Shown here: one piece after another, positions 1-13,000 of the stretch
Numbering within the stretch: position 1 is the first letter of the stretch
Layout of the letters: each line of letters opens with the position of its first letter
DNA from: Hofstenia miamia
Taxonomy: Eukaryota > Xenacoelomorpha > Acoela
Length of the DNA: 64,000 nt
Assembly (NCBI GenBank): GCA_004352715.1
Contig: SCFE01000002.1
Coordinates: forward strand, 1,212,596 to 1,276,595
Reading direction: 5' to 3'
Position numbers and translations under genes: made by a program
The notes under the pieces: model-generated
The model's input: the letters and a program-made list of their open reading frames with translations, nothing else
What the model was told of the DNA's origin: nothing
Databases searched by the model: none

Positions 1-375
1 GAGAGCCCGCTTTCTCTTGTCGCTTGACGAATTGACTTATGTGGGCTACGGGTAAACATTTCTTGAACAACTTGCACTACCTCACGATCTCTGGATTTGC
101 ACTTGAACAATGCATCCCCAAACTTCGTAACGCGCGGCTATCTGGGCACGTTCATGTAGAGTAAGACGTCAAGCCATTTTTGTAGGGTTTTGAAATAAAA
201 TAAATTTGAAAAGTTTGAAATTGAATAATATTTAAACAAATCTGAAAGGAAAACAAGAACATAAATTAAATTGCCATATATTAAGTAATATATACACAAA
301 AATTGAGAAACATGATATAGCATTTGAATAAATTGAATTTATTTTAAAATAGGGAGTTACTTTTCAATCACCCTG
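1..375 (-). mobile_element. Mariner-like element, 5' end with broken transposase
   Basis: The minus strand from about 177 downward reads as a mariner transposase N-terminus: after an ATG at 177-175 come residues resembling LHERAQIAARYEVW, then, after frame breaks, a block like FTRSPHKSIRQATRESG, which matches the helix-turn-helix region of mariner transposases. A stop codon (TGA) is the third codon and further stops and small deletions follow, so it is a pseudogene. The element's end is at 375: reading inward on the minus strand it starts CAGGGTGATTGAAAAGTAAC, flanked by the TA at 376-377 expected for this superfamily. The rest of the element lies left of the window. Confidence 0.7.
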
Positions 376-1111
376 TAATGGATGTATAATAACATAAAAT
401 AATGATCAGATTTCTTTCATCAATGGTAAAATTGTAATTTTTGGGACACTGGATTTTTATGTCACAAACAACATGTTATGTTGTGTACACAACACACAAC
501 GTCAAGCCTGGTAAATATGCTGGCCGTAGCAGGCTAGTGACGAACTTCTGAACGGATTACATGATTCCAAAGGACTTTTCTTTTTGCTATGAAGAAACTG
601 GTAAATCGTTCAATCTTGTAGACACATGTAGGCAATAGAAATCGCAATTCAATCTAGTATTGAAACTAATTTTTAGCTCATGCCCGACTTAAGCTACTAG
701 TCTTTTTCTTTAGGTATATAGTATGCTAGTTTGAATTCCATCCAAGGTTGGTGTGGTTTAAACACGACCTGTTTAAAACGCTGTTTAAAACAACTGTTTT
801 TGCAATGTCTTTTAAATGTTTTTTTTCAAATTTATTTAGAACTTTATGAAAAGTCGGAAAATAATTTTTGGGTTTCGTCCATTACTTTCATAATCGATTT
901 TCTACCGCAAAAACCCTGATCCCTTCACTTTAACAAGAATGGAGTTTAATTTCGATATCGCAAATATATGATTGCGTTATTAATATTATATAGATTGAAA
1001 TTGAATTTTTACTCGTTTAAAATTACAGAAGCTAAATGAATTTTTAAATAAAACGAATGGGTTTGATGTGTATATTAATGTACATGTAAGCATAATTCTA
1101 ATTTTGTTTAG

Positions 1112-1431
1112 GTGTGCTTATCAATTTTAAACACTTGGCACGGCAGGCCGGAAGAAAAATGGAATCCGCAAACATCAAATCTTTTACAAGTGTTAGTGTC
1201 AATTCAATCCTTAATTCTTGTTGCTGACCCATATTTCAATGAACCAGGGTATGAGAGATCACGTGGCACTCCTTCTGGTCAACAAAATTCAGACGAATAT
1301 ACAGCCAACATCCGACAGGCAACCGTGCGATGGGCAATGCTTGAACATCTTCGCTCACCCTGTCCTGCCCTCAAATCTGTTATCCAAGCTCATTTCTATC
1401 TCAAAAAACAAGCAATTATCACCCAGTGCAG
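1112..1431 (+). CDS. BIRC6: BIRC6 penultimate exon (UBC active-site block)
   Basis: Acceptor AG at 1110-1111 and donor GT at 1432-1433. It encodes the active-site Cys (second residue, VCLSIL) through [13 protein letters not shown]. Reading on past the donor meets TAG at 1433-1435, so splicing is required. Confidence 0.92.
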
Positions 1432-4400
1432 GTAGACTAATTGATATCAGCTGATTATTTCCTAAATCACTTTTTGGCAGTAAGTGTACAGAAATTTACA
1501 AATATTGAGTTAACTAATGTTTCGTTTCTCTCTATTTGGTATATTTCTGTCGGTGAAAGCGAGCCTCTGTTTAAATTAGGGTATTTTTCTTCATTGAAAG
1601 TCTTTCACCCGATATCGAGCAGATTTTATGTAGTTTTTAAGCGGGAGGTAGAGGTAAGTTCATTTAAATCCTACCTGGGTCAATAATATTTTTACAATAA
1701 ACATCAATAATTTTCTGCTAAGATAGTTTTGAATACTTGTTTATATGTTAAAGTGTTACTGTCTAAGGTGTCATTTACTCGTGAAATGGAAAATGGGAGA
1801 TTGTCTATGCAACCGCGTTGTTTTGATTATAATATCCCATGATTAAATCCTGAAATATGTATTTTGAATTTTAAATTCTCTATTATTTATATATACATAT
1901 ATATATCATAATTCAGCTGATTTAGGTATTTTAGGCAATTTTAGATTATTTAGAGTCTTTAGTAAATAGGTGTTCGAGATTCTGCACTGTTATTGAAAAT
2001 TTTATTGTTGTAGTTAAAGAATTCCAACTCCATTGATTGCAAATACACTAAATTTGTGATTAGCAAGCTTATTTGCCTAAAATATAATTTGACCATTTGC
2101 ATTAATGTGGTGATTTCAAAAAGTTACTTAGTATTTGACAGAACTTGCAATGTCGTTTTTTATAGGTTGTAAACTTAAGTGAATTTAAGAATAGACATCG
2201 ACAAGGATGCTTGAGTTTGCACTTATATTTTATAAAGTGGGATGGATGCCCAATATGGAATTGGCAATAATTGTCTAAGAAAATTCACAAAACCAGAAGC
2301 TTATATACACGCTGCATTGCATTAGAGAATGACAGTATGACATCAGCATGTGGCAGCATATTGGCAGTACTTGGTGCTACTATCCTGAAAAATAATAATT
2401 TGAATTTTTAGCGTTGTTTGTAATCCTAGGATTCTCCCTAACTATTTGATTAGCGTCTCCTCTATAACACGATATACTGTTTCTTCTGTTCCATAAGCGT
2501 CTCAAGAACCAAAGGGCGTTCGCAGGATTAGTCATGACCACTTTTTGAAAATATTGAGAAAATAGCCCCTTACAAAAGCGTTTCACGACCTTAGATTTTA
2601 AATTTTTCAGTTTTTTTACTTAAAATTTTTTGATCTAGCCAGTCAAAATCACTTTTGAAAACCTGACTGGGGATATTCCACTATGTCCCACTTGCGTACG
2701 CCACTGTCAAGAATCGCAATCTGGAACTTACTTCAGAATTTCATTACTGTTCAAATGTTGTTGACCGGTCATTCTAAATCCAAATTGCAAGTTGACACTT
2801 ACATTTTTTTGACATCTTGGTAGAGCTGTTGAAGGAGAATTGGAAATATCTATTTCACACCACCTAGATTTTTTTAGCCATTGTGCACGGCTCCTGCTTT
2901 TGGCCTCTTTGCGTCCGGCTCATGCAGATACACATGCCATGATCGAAATATTGGTCTTGCAATATTTCATGACCATTTAAACCGCTTTCTGCCACGAGTT
3001 ACTATTACATTATTTGCTCCGAGGTCATCCGCTACTGCTGTTTCATCGTAGTTGAAAACTGAACCAGGCAGTACATCTTGTAATATAATAAATGACTGTC
3101 TCTCTTAAATATACACAGCCAATAGCGATGCAAGTCTCTCTTCAAACCATTTAAATATGTGAAGAAATGTACATACCTAGCGAAAAGTTTCAAAGATAGT
3201 ATCCTCATGCTAGGTTTTTGATGAAAATTTCGAATTCCAATCTATAGTCTACTGTAATAGATTTTCCTGATATTTTTTCAGGACAGCTTAGCTAAAATAT
3301 GATATGATATAAATAACAGTTAATTTGTGTTTGCATTTACATGTATTTACTCACTTTAGCACTTCCTGCCACACCAAGCTATCGGAACAACACTAAAACA
3401 CAGAACTAACGAACGTTATGGAATGTATTGAGTAGGAGCAACCAAATTTGTCGATAGGTTTTATAGAATTGGAACCGATCAGAAATTTCAAACCCGGGCC
3501 GGGAATTGGACGGCAACAGTCAATACAGGTCGGCTGGTTTTCGACCGGTTCTGGCCGCTAAATTTTGTTTTTATATATATATATANNNNNNNNNNNNNNN
3601 NNNNNNNNNNNNNNNNNNNNNNNNNNNNNNNNNNNNNNNNNNNNNNNNNNNNNNNNNNNNNNNNNNNNNNNNNNNNNNNNNNNNNNNNNNNNNNNNNNNN
3701 NNNNNNNNNNNNNNNNNNNNNNNNNNNNNNNNNNNNNNNNNNNNNNNNNNNNNNNNNNNNNNNNNNNNNNNNNNNNNNNNNNNNNNNNNNNNNNNNNNNN
3801 NNNNNNNNNNNNNNNNNNNNTATATATATATTAGTTATATAAGCTGCTTTAATCTAGAAAATTTCACATGGTGATGCAAAGAGTTGATATTGAATGGAAT
3901 AAATGTCAAACTATTATTACATTTCTAGCAAAACACAATTTGTTATTTTCTATAATCAATTCTTTACAAAACTTTAATCAGTTTCTCATTTTTCAGTGAA
4001 TTTAAATTGTGAACGTTTTGAATTACTTAGTTCATAATGATAGTTCAATATATAAAATTCAGAGTAGCATTATCATTCATTATGGTTTAAGTTTAACCTC
4101 ACTTAGTATTGAAACAACCAAACATATTTAAAAATTTCCCTTTAAAGCCAAACATAATTACTTTTCTAGTATAATGTGTAAAAAATTGATCGTGCATTTA
4201 AATGTGATTGCAACAGAAAATCTTTCAAATTTATTTTGAGTGTCACTTTCAATATTAGAAAAATAGAAGCGTCCAGGTTTATTGATGTAAACTTCATTGA
4301 TGGCTATGATAGTTTAAGTATGTTTCTTTTTAATAGTACAGTTGAAGGTTTTCCTTGCATCAAATATTATTTAGCAACGGGCATAACGGGTTTAGCATAT

Positions 4401-4833
4401 GGGCCCGGACAAGGCAATGGGCATATTTTCATGGGTACTGGCCGGGCATGGGCACGGGTCCTACCCTAGATTATTCGTGAACATCTTAAATACTTTTTGG
4501 CTTAGTGTTTAGATCAAATTATTGTATTGTTTACTACTAAAGTTTTGTTCAATTGCTTTCATAGAAAATGTTTTTAGGCGCTGGGTAACAGAATGTGATA
4601 CCATGGCAGCCGATAAGCGATTCGGCAAAAGCATCCAACATCACGCAGTAGCCTTACGCAAGTACTCGGCAATGGTCGAGGAAGAGCTGAACAAACTACA
4701 GTCGCCGTTTCTAGCAGGCCCAAACGCCGATGTAACCACAGAGGAAGTGGTTATGTCTAGTCCCCCATCAGCAACGGACGAAATCAAACTCAATCTCCAT
4801 AATTCCAAGGACCATGTCGTAAACAATACCTAA
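1112..4833 (+). CDS. BIRC6: BIRC6/Apollon (BRUCE) giant E2/E3 ubiquitin ligase, C-terminal end (two exons)
   Basis: BIRC6 is a very large BIR-domain inhibitor of apoptosis whose C-terminal UBC (E2) domain conjugates ubiquitin to caspases, Smac and other targets. Only its last two coding exons are in the window: 1112-1431 and 4578-4833. The first begins after TTTAG with [19 protein letters not shown], where the Cys is the E2 active-site residue, followed by [17 protein letters not shown]; both are near-invariant in the family. It ends TGCAG|GTAGAC in phase 2. The second starts TTTTTAG|GCGCTGG, restoring RRWVTECD, then [14 protein letters not shown], the family's post-UBC helix, and a divergent acidic tail before TAA at 4831-4833. 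Exons for the rest of the UBC domain and the other several thousand residues lie upstream of the window. The upstream boundary before VCLS agrees with the vertebrate exon layout as I remember it. Confidence 0.93.
2380..2710 (-). mobile_element. Transposon terminal fragment in BIRC6 intron
   Basis: On the minus strand a sequence starting near 2707 reads CAGTGGCGTACGCAAGTGGG, a start typical of DNA-transposon inverted repeats in many animals. A 68-codon open frame (2586-2380) follows but has no recognisable domain. No partner end reading CAGTGGCG on the plus strand was found to the left, so the element is truncated or its end has diverged. Confidence 0.4.
2860..3090 (-). pseudogene. Pogo/DDE_1-type transposase fragment
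   Basis: The minus strand from about 3085 translates as [18 protein letters not shown] followed by [12 protein letters not shown], close to the FNYDET(N).TDDPG motif at the first catalytic Asp of pogo/DDE_1 (psq-type) transposases. A frameshift then leads into ISIMACVSA, which matches the family's S.MFCGSASG block. Stops and a frameshift make it a dead remnant in the last BIRC6 intron. Confidence 0.6.
3586..3820. other. Assembly gap (235 N) inside a TA repeat
   Basis: A run of N flanked on both sides by TATATA. The gap appears to be an unresolved TA microsatellite in the BIRC6 intron; long apparent ORFs crossing it are artefacts. Confidence 0.95.
4300..4470. repeat. Dispersed repeat / transposon end, copy 1
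   Basis: It shares TGATAGTTTAAGTATG, a GGTTTTC.TTGCATCAA block and a TTAGC.ACGGGCA block with 8892-8985, so the two are copies of one dispersed repeat. The right part (4375-4469) is unusually G-rich, with repeated GGGCA/CGGG, and ends CTACCCTAG, resembling the inner side of a hAT-type TIR. It lies in the BIRC6 intron just before the last exon. Confidence 0.45.
4578..4833 (+). CDS. BIRC6: BIRC6 last coding exon
   Basis: Acceptor AG at 4576-4577 after a T run; one base completes the split Arg codon. It encodes 84 residues ending ...DHVVNNT before TAA. The in-frame ATG at 4522 lies in the intron and is not the start. Confidence 0.9.
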
Positions 4834-4920
4834 AATCATTACACCATCATCAGACCGAGGGCGATCGACAGAGCCACCGCCACTCATTGTAATTTATATA
4901 CAGACTAGAATATGATGTTA

Positions 4921-4926
4921 AATAAA
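4921..4926 (+). promoter_or_regulatory. Poly(A) signal for BIRC6
   Basis: AATAAA lies 88 bases after the BIRC6 stop codon, at a position that suits a short 3' UTR. Confidence 0.65.
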
Positions 4927-7900
4927 GCGATTGCCACATCATCTCTCATTCTATTGTACATAGAACCTTGTGTTGTAGATTCGAAAGTTTTTTGCAATTT
5001 TCGTGTTTTTTAAATTTGCTTTTTGAATTCATTGTATTACTATTATAATGTTGATTAGTCTCCTAATTAAAGCAATAATGTATATATAATGAATTGAAGA
5101 GTGTCTATTGAAATTTATTTTCTCAAGTTTTTAAACCAATTTATATTCTAGTAACAAAACGTCAATGAATTGGTAGTGGTGGAATAGACTTCAAGTGTGC
5201 AATCTTGTTATTTTCCTTTTTAATAGTTCAACGTTGCAGAAAGAGCGAATTAGTCAGGAGGGATTGCAATTTGTTTAAAAGGCTGATTCTGTTTTTGTTT
5301 TTATAATGAACAAAACAACTAATGAAATTTTATGTTCTTTGCTGTAGAAATACAGAAATGAACTGTTTCTTTATTGTTGTTTATCGCTTAAAATATTGTA
5401 TTATTTCAAATTCAAAAGGTTGCATTTCGTCACAAAAATTCTAAAATTATCGATAATTAACAGCTTTGAAAAGTCACTAATTGTAATTAGAAATGTTGAA
5501 TTTTAGTTATCATCTAGAAATCATGGTACAATTCCTATTTTAAGCTTTTGCTAATTTAAAATATTCATTGAAAAATTATAGATTGCAATACTTAAAGTGT
5601 TAAGTATTCTTAATTTATTCTATCAAAATAATTGAAAAATAGCCTGTTGGATAGTTTACAGTCGGGTTCAGTTTCACATAATCTGCAAATTACTAGTGCC
5701 ACTCAAAATACACATCAAAATTTAATTTATGCTAATGAATCAAACGCTTTTAAGCTCATGTGTTTTGTGCTGATGACCGAAGCCGTCAAAATTTTAATAA
5801 TGTATTTTCATGTTAAAATTTTTTCATATTTTCGATTTAAAGGGGGGCTCCTTTGTGGCGCAAAAGTAATTGCTTCGGTCGAGTTTGAAACTGTCTCTTA
5901 TACACATTCACTCTTTTGCATAAATCTCTGCATCGATCCGAACTTTTGAATACTATTTAAATGGGTTGCAACAATAAATTTATTGTATTGTCTAGTAGAA
6001 AATGAAAAATGTATTTTGATGCAAACACATAACACATGACTTCGCCTAACACATGTGAAGTAGTTGCAATCATAAAAATTTTTTGTTTTTCCAAATGTTG
6101 TTTTCGAAATGGACTAATTTAATGCTGCTTCAATCATAAACTAATATAATAGGCTTTATCTAGGGACAGTTTTTAAGTTTCAAATGTCTATTATGCTTAC
6201 TTAATTTTAGCAGCATCTAAGATTTGGAATAATTTAAATTTTTTTATAGCATTGACAAATTATCGTAATTTGTTTGGAATATATAATTTAGAGCAAAAAA
6301 TGTATTCAATTCGCACCCAACATTTCAAGTTAGTTTTATATCAAGCATAATTTAATGAAAATTAGTTGACTTCATGTATGTGTAGCGTTGTAATAATTGA
6401 GACTAGCACTTGTCAATAAAAAATTGAGGCTTGAACTGCAGGACCTTTTTCTGAGTACATTTAATGCGCCAATTTCAAATACGCTGTCAGTTTTCGAACT
6501 TCAGATCTAGTTATTGTGGCTTTTTAATTGTAATGAGTAGCTTAACACCAAAGTAATGAATATTGATCAGCAATATATTTAAACAAGACAATGCAAAACT
6601 TTATTTTTAAATAAAAGTCCGAAAATGAATTAGAAAAAAGCTTCAGGGTAAAAAATATAGTAAGTGAAAAATTCAAGGACGTCATTTCTAAAGCAGAAAT
6701 AACAGCTTAATGAAGCCATATCGTTTAGCTTCCGGTAGAATTCTCCTACCATACTGGAATTTCATTGATCAGACAACTGATAGCATCATAGATGTTAATT
6801 GAGAAGAACATAAAGGGATCGGGAGATAACTCCATCTGTATGAAGGACATGCTATCGTGGTGATGGCAGGTATATTCGGCCTTTTGTCGGATATACCATT
6901 TGTGACTACATGCTGATTTTTTTTCAACAAATGTCGATTATAGTAAAAACATTAGACTAAAAGATATATTTCGCTCAACTCGCGCATCGTCAATTTAAAA
7001 AATTTTCCCTCTAAATATGCATTATTTAATTAAAAGATATTATGTAATTAAACGTTGATTAGAGATCATTTTTGGTGATATATGTAGTCATCTTTGGTCT
7101 TAAAACTTGGTTGCATTTATCTTATGTATATACTTTCGATTACTAAATTTTTGGGGATGGTTGATTTTAAAATTTTGATATAATTTAATCCACATTTTCT
7201 TAGGTGTTCTGATATTGTTAACTTAGTTTCTTGTTCTTTTATTCTTCTGCTTAGTTGTCTGCTACTACATCATATATAGTCCTCACTACAGTTGCAATTG
7301 ATTTTATAGATAACATTTGACTTATCGTATATCTTTAAAAAGAAACGCTTTTAGCTTTTGGAGTTTTTTCAGAAAGTAGAAGTGGTCTATGATCACGATT
7401 CATTAATTTTTTTGGCCTTCATTATCGTGACGATGCTAACTGTACCCAGAGTTAAAAAATTATATTAGAAACTGGATGTGAGAAATATTGCAGTTCATAG
7501 CATCAACATTCTTTCGAATAGAAAACTCTTATAGTTCATAATCTAAATTATGAAAATTAAAGCTTAGTCTTAACATCAAATGCAACTTGCTTATAGATTC
7601 TATTATTTTATGTGATTAAGCGCACCAATTAATAATTACTTATTTCAATAGATATGCAAATGACAATAAATTTAATCATCTAAGTAAGTGTTGTACCAAA
7701 ACCTCGGAGTGTTTTAGATTTAAGGGTATATTAATGCTGCAGAAACTAGAGAAGTGCTATTGCTTCGGATAGTAATCTTAATCATATTTATAAAAAGGTT
7801 AAATATTTTTGAAGGTTTATTCCAAAATTTAAACGTTCATAATACGAACTAATAAAAATATTTAAAATCTGAAAACACCACAAGTTGCGTTCTCTTTCTT

Positions 7901-8890
7901 TTTCGTCTAGGCTAGGACGGATGTCGAGCATGGACAAAGGTGTCCGGGCATACGTTATTCTTAAAAGAATTTGCTTGAAGTACATCATACCTATTAATTT
8001 CTAAGTATTTTCTATATTCTATATATCTATATATGTAAGAAAAAATTTACTGGCGGCAATATCAGAGTTCCATTTCAGTCATCATCTAATATCGCATTGA
8101 TGAAAATTTCACTTAAGTGCATTGTATTATAATGTAAGAAGTAGAAATGTTTGGAAATGTTCCATTTCGTTTGAATTGCATTAATATAATTTACTTATTT
8201 TACAGAATCATACTATCTGTTATAAACATAAAAATTGTTTAAAAAAACTAATCTTTTCAGTCTATATTCATGTTAAAAATGTCATTTTGACGCTCTTTTC
8301 CACTAAGAGAGCTTTGGGGTCTCACATGCGGCAATACAAGGGTTGAAAAGTAGCATTCGAGTCCCGCGATTGATGCAATTGCAGTTTCAGTAGAACACGT
8401 AATGTGCACTCTTCGCCCTGAAAACCCCAATTCGAGGTCGCTTGTTCACCAGGCATGCCACGGTGTGTTTTTGTAGTCTTCGTGGAAATGGTGATCTAAC
8501 AAATTGTCAGAAAGTGATCCTACTGAAAAGCATTTCAGAGCATGTCGAAACGCAATCTAATACTGCATTGATATATTGGTTATGCCATCATTCCACATAG
8601 TAAATGTTGTTGGTAGCGCACTCTGGTCAGATTGAAATTTGCCCAGCATTGCACCAATCCTTTTCAGAAAATCAAAACCATTTCAATGTCCACTGTAAAA
8701 GACAAATTACCTGAGAAAGAGGAAACAAATAAAACGGTTCACTTGAAAGCCGTATAAAGCAATTTGGAGCCTGTTAAAATGAACCATTGTTAATAAAATG
8801 ACAACCAAAGAATTGGCAAAACATTTTGAATAATGTTTGATTTGAAACGGAACTTAATTATGAATTTCTAGTTGTAAAATTGAGCTGCAC
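4927..8890. other. Intergenic stretch, no gene seen
   Basis: AT-rich sequence with only short chance ORFs on both strands. I found no conserved protein blocks, RNA genes or paired TIRs here. Confidence 0.5.
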
Positions 8891-8891
8891 T

Positions 8892-8985
8892 GATAGTTTA
8901 AGTATGCATGTATAATAACCTCTAGCAGGTTTTCTTGTTGCATCAAGCTATTTTAGTTAAACAACATTTAGCTACGGGCACAGAC
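8892..8985. repeat. Dispersed repeat, copy 2 (see 4300-4470)
   Basis: It has the same order of blocks as 4300-4390: TGATAGTTTAAGTATG, then GGTTTTC.TTG.TGCATCAA, then TTAGCTACGGGCA. It is followed to about 9180 by a higher-GC stretch that is open in one + frame but shows no domain I recognise. Confidence 0.4.
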
Positions 8986-9545
8986 AAACCTATTTGTATG
9001 TGTGCGGGCTTTACCCCAGTTTTTCGCCTTTATTTACATCCGGTCAGAGTTTCATTTACGCGAAGCCATGAGTTTCCGCGGCAACTTTTGACTTCAACGG
9101 GAATAGGGGCGGCTTATCTACAGAAAACGCCATTGTTGACGTTAGTGGTTGCTGCCATGGGCTTTTTACTGCCTTATTATGCGAATATTAAGTATGAGAA
9201 AAATTTGAATATTTTTTACAAAGGCGGCCTTTTCATTGAAAAAAGTAAATATTTTCATGTAATTTAAGCGGGGATGAATTTTTGTCAAATCTACACCATT
9301 AGAGGCTGATAGATGTGTCCATATCAGATGATTGCAAGTTCCATGACAACGTTGGATAAGAATGTTTGAAAATGTAGACCGAAGTAAACTGAACAGTGAA
9401 ACCGGGTGTAAGACGGTTTCGCAGAACCGTAGAGAAACGCTAAAATAGAAATATAACAACAGCAGTTCTACATGTTCCACTCAATAATACACAATACAAA
9501 AGTTCTTCGGGCCCACTCCACTTACTACATTTTTATTTTCTCGAA

Positions 9546-9551
9546 TTTATT
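9546..9551 (-). promoter_or_regulatory. Poly(A) signal for the Cys-rich gene
   Basis: TTTATT on + is AATAAA on the minus strand, 61 bases beyond the stop codon. It supports 9612 as the true end of the coding sequence. Confidence 0.6.
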
Positions 9552-9611
9552 TTAATAGAGAAAAATGAAAGGAAACTTTTTACAAATAACAATGTTTCAA
9601 AATCCACTTTT

Positions 9612-10042
9612 TCATACTAAAATTCCATCCTTTTTTCTGATTTCATCATTCCATAAATAAAGCTTTAAGTTATCATTTTTAAAGATCTCCATTAATTTTA
9701 AAATGGTAAATGGCTGTGATTCAACCAACGGGTGCCTCTTGCTTTTCAAATTCTTCAATTTTTTAAAAGTCTCTTGAAGATATAAGTTGTCAATTTCTTG
9801 TGAAAAATCAAAATTAGATAATAGAAAGTTGTGACTGATTTCATACTCGTTGACATTTGTGTTTGTGAGGAGCAGATCACTGCTCGACCCCCGCATTGAC
9901 AGTTCATCCACATCTGAATTGCATTCGAGTGGCGTGATTAAAAATGAGTCATCTTCACAATCAAATAATGTATTGTTCACAGAAAACATGTGATCATCAT
10001 CCCATTCGATTGTATCATATGAAGAATCTAAAGTACATTTTA
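9612..10042 (-). CDS. Cys-rich protein, last exon
   Basis: An open frame of 143 codons including the stop, after acceptor TGATACAG. A second acceptor 15 bases further in (ACTTTAG) keeps the same phase, so the exact start is uncertain. The residue mix (Asp/Glu-rich then Lys-rich, few repeats) looks coding. Confidence 0.65.
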
Positions 10043-13000
10043 CTGTATCAAATATATTGATCTAATGGGTTTAAAAACCATTGATTAAGCTAATCCTCTT
10101 ATAGTTTAAGTTCTTTAATGTTCGACATCAATATCAATTAATCAGTTCATTGCTGTTTTGAATTTCATTTAAATACGTGTTGATAGTTCACATTCCTCAA
10201 TTAGGAACGGATGAAACACCTGGTTTTTTAAACACGCATGAACTTCTATTACACTAACTTGACTGAAACAACTGAATAAATAACAGCAACATTTGGCCGA
10301 TTTCACTGTTACTTATTAATTCCGCTCTTCAAATCACTAATAGAAGAGTGAAATTGACAAACGATTGAGTGAAATCGGCCAAATGTTGCTGATAAATGAT
10401 AATTTGCTTTAGGATTAATTTCAATAAATTGTTTTCTCCTATTTACAGAGATGAAGATGGGCAGAAAATTTTCGCCAATCCCCTAACCCATTTAATTTAA
10501 TGCCAATCTTTCCTCAATTTATGATCCTTTTCAACAAAATTTTTTCCAATTTTTCTGTATGCGTACACCAAATTTTGAGTGTTACAAATTTATAATATAA
10601 TGTATGTAGTGAAATTGAGTTTTAGAGAACCGTATGATACTAATTAAAAATTTCAAAATGGAAATTTTATTTCAACATATTTATGAATTCTATACCATTC
10701 ATTACTTTTAGGTTGTTTTGTATGCCCTGTTTGGTAATAGTTAAATCAGTTTTTTTGAATTTGTGTCCTATTTTTTGAGTTCGGTTAAGTCGAAGCGAGA
10801 TAGTCGCTTAAAACTCGAGTAGTCGGATTTTAAATATCGAATCTTGTCTAGACAGATAGATCTATCAATATGTAAGCTCATCATTAAATATAGCAGTTAC
10901 GTTTGAGATTGGTCAAAAATTTGTAATTATAGAACATAGATATTTCATTAAATATGTAATTCAGGTGTTATTAAATTAATGAAAAGTTGTTGCTGAAATA
11001 GCATTTGGATTCCTGTGGAATGTATAAAGATTTTTTTACTCTTTCATTGTATCTAAATGTGTTCAAATGCACCCCGTGAATTCAAAATACATTTGATGGT
11101 TATTTTCAAGATAAGACACAACATGCAGTTAATGTAAAATTGCGCTTCTCTGAGATAATAGTTTGTATGATTTTTATTATGAAAATTATTAAAAAGTTCT
11201 CCAAGTTAAACCCATTTCGCGGGAATCGACCCGAAATTTCGAATATTCATAGGGGCCTACTATTTTTGCAATACCTTGTCCTAAACCAGGTCCAGCCCAT
11301 GTCTATCTTTATTTAGCTGTAGCATTTCAAAAATCCTGTGAACTTAATTCGTCCATTCTTACAAAGACAATTCTAGACTATCCTGATGTGGTTTAAAACA
11401 TGAATAGATTGTTAACCACTCGTGTATTTTCTTTAAAATATTTTCTTACCTTGTTCGGAATAGGTGCGTTGTCTTTTGGATATTAGTGAATGAGTATCGA
11501 TAGATTGATTTCCATTGCATAGACTCTCAGTTGATGTTTGGTGTTCTTCTGAGTGGATTCTCATTCTAAACCAATTATCAGGCATTGCAAAATATCTACC
11601 ACAAGTTAGGCATTGTTTACAATAGTAACAAGAGAATGTAATATCTGCTGTGTATTCGGAGTCTGGCCGCAGTTGATAACAAAATATTTTGATTTGCTCG
11701 CATAATGCAGTATTTAGATTTACTAACCAATCTTGCTGATTGATTGCAAATAAGATTTAAGGCTAGAGTAAGATAGTTGAAATTGGTTTTGATGAATTGC
11801 ATTAAAATACAATAACACTGGTTATACTCCCCAACCCGACTTTTACAAGGCCGATTTCTAGAGAATTTGTCACCTAGAATCTCCAACGGATTCTAGCATT
11901 TCATCACATTTCTGAACGTGCTCCAAATTTTGACAAAAAGTGTTATATTTGGAAATCGGCCACAATCTTCTACAAAAAGTCGGGTGGGAATTGTAACCAG
12001 TATTAAAATATTGTGCTAATTCAATCGAAAGACATCAAAGTGTATTACAATGCCGAACTCATAAAGTAACTGGTAAGATTATATTTCTTTGTTATATAAA
12101 ATGTAGTGCTACCACAAAATTATATTCGTGCTTCAAATAAATGTTAGTTTTGATGATAATAATATATTGACGGTGTTACAAGGTATTAGAAGTATTGACA
12201 TGCGAAACCGCTACCACTTATTTTTTATTGGTTTTTGGAAAATAAAGCCAATACACTGTACCGCTCAATGTCGAATCGCCCAATACTAATGACTTGTGAA
12301 GTTTCATCATGAAAGCTTTTTCAAAAAATTTAAATCAACTGGTCATGCGCAAAAATTGATCTATGCGAAGCAATGCATATTTACATGATTAAAGATAAGT
12401 ATAGATAAAAAAATTGATTGCTTTGTAATGTTATTTCTTATGTGCTAGGACTTAGTCCACTATATTTATGATTCTAACTTGATTTGTTATTATTTTAATG
12501 TGATTTGTAGTTAACTTTCTCTTTGTGTTCAAAATTTTATTTAATGCTTTGATTTGTTATTATGAGCGATCAAAGAATGCATTCCGTTTTTAATTGTTGA
12601 GTACGAAAAGATCCCCACAGTAAACCATCAGATTACTAGAGCTACTCGTAAACCGCGATGTCCAATTACTTAAACATGTCAATTACATCGTTAATATGTT
12701 AAAATGAAATAATGTACTAAGAAAATGGAGGTAAAATATTTTAATAACGCCTTGCAACTGTGGCAGGCTTAGCCAGGTGTGTCCATTTTTATCCAAAAGA
12801 AGAATATTTTAATCAAGGCATTCTACATTTAGATTGATTTTAACAAATCTTTCCCACAAATTTTATCGTTAGGAAAGCCTGCAGGTATTTTTGACAGTAA
12901 TGAAAACAAACCAAGCAAACAAAGTAATTGCTGCATGGATGTACATGTTTTATGAGATGAGAGTTAAAATGGAACTACTCGTTTTCGGCGTGTGATTTGG

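Noticed and set aside
5632-5949. 105-codon + ORF
   Set aside because: It uses a non-ATG start, is AT-driven in composition, and shows no domain or splice sites.
8300-8400. tRNA-like stretch with ATTCGAGTCCCGCG
   Set aside because: The bases before it do not pair to form a T stem, and no acceptor stem or A box fits.
11617-11886. 89-codon minus-strand ORF
   Set aside because: It overlaps the Cys-rich exon in another frame; the exon's frame has the zinc-binding pattern and splice sites.
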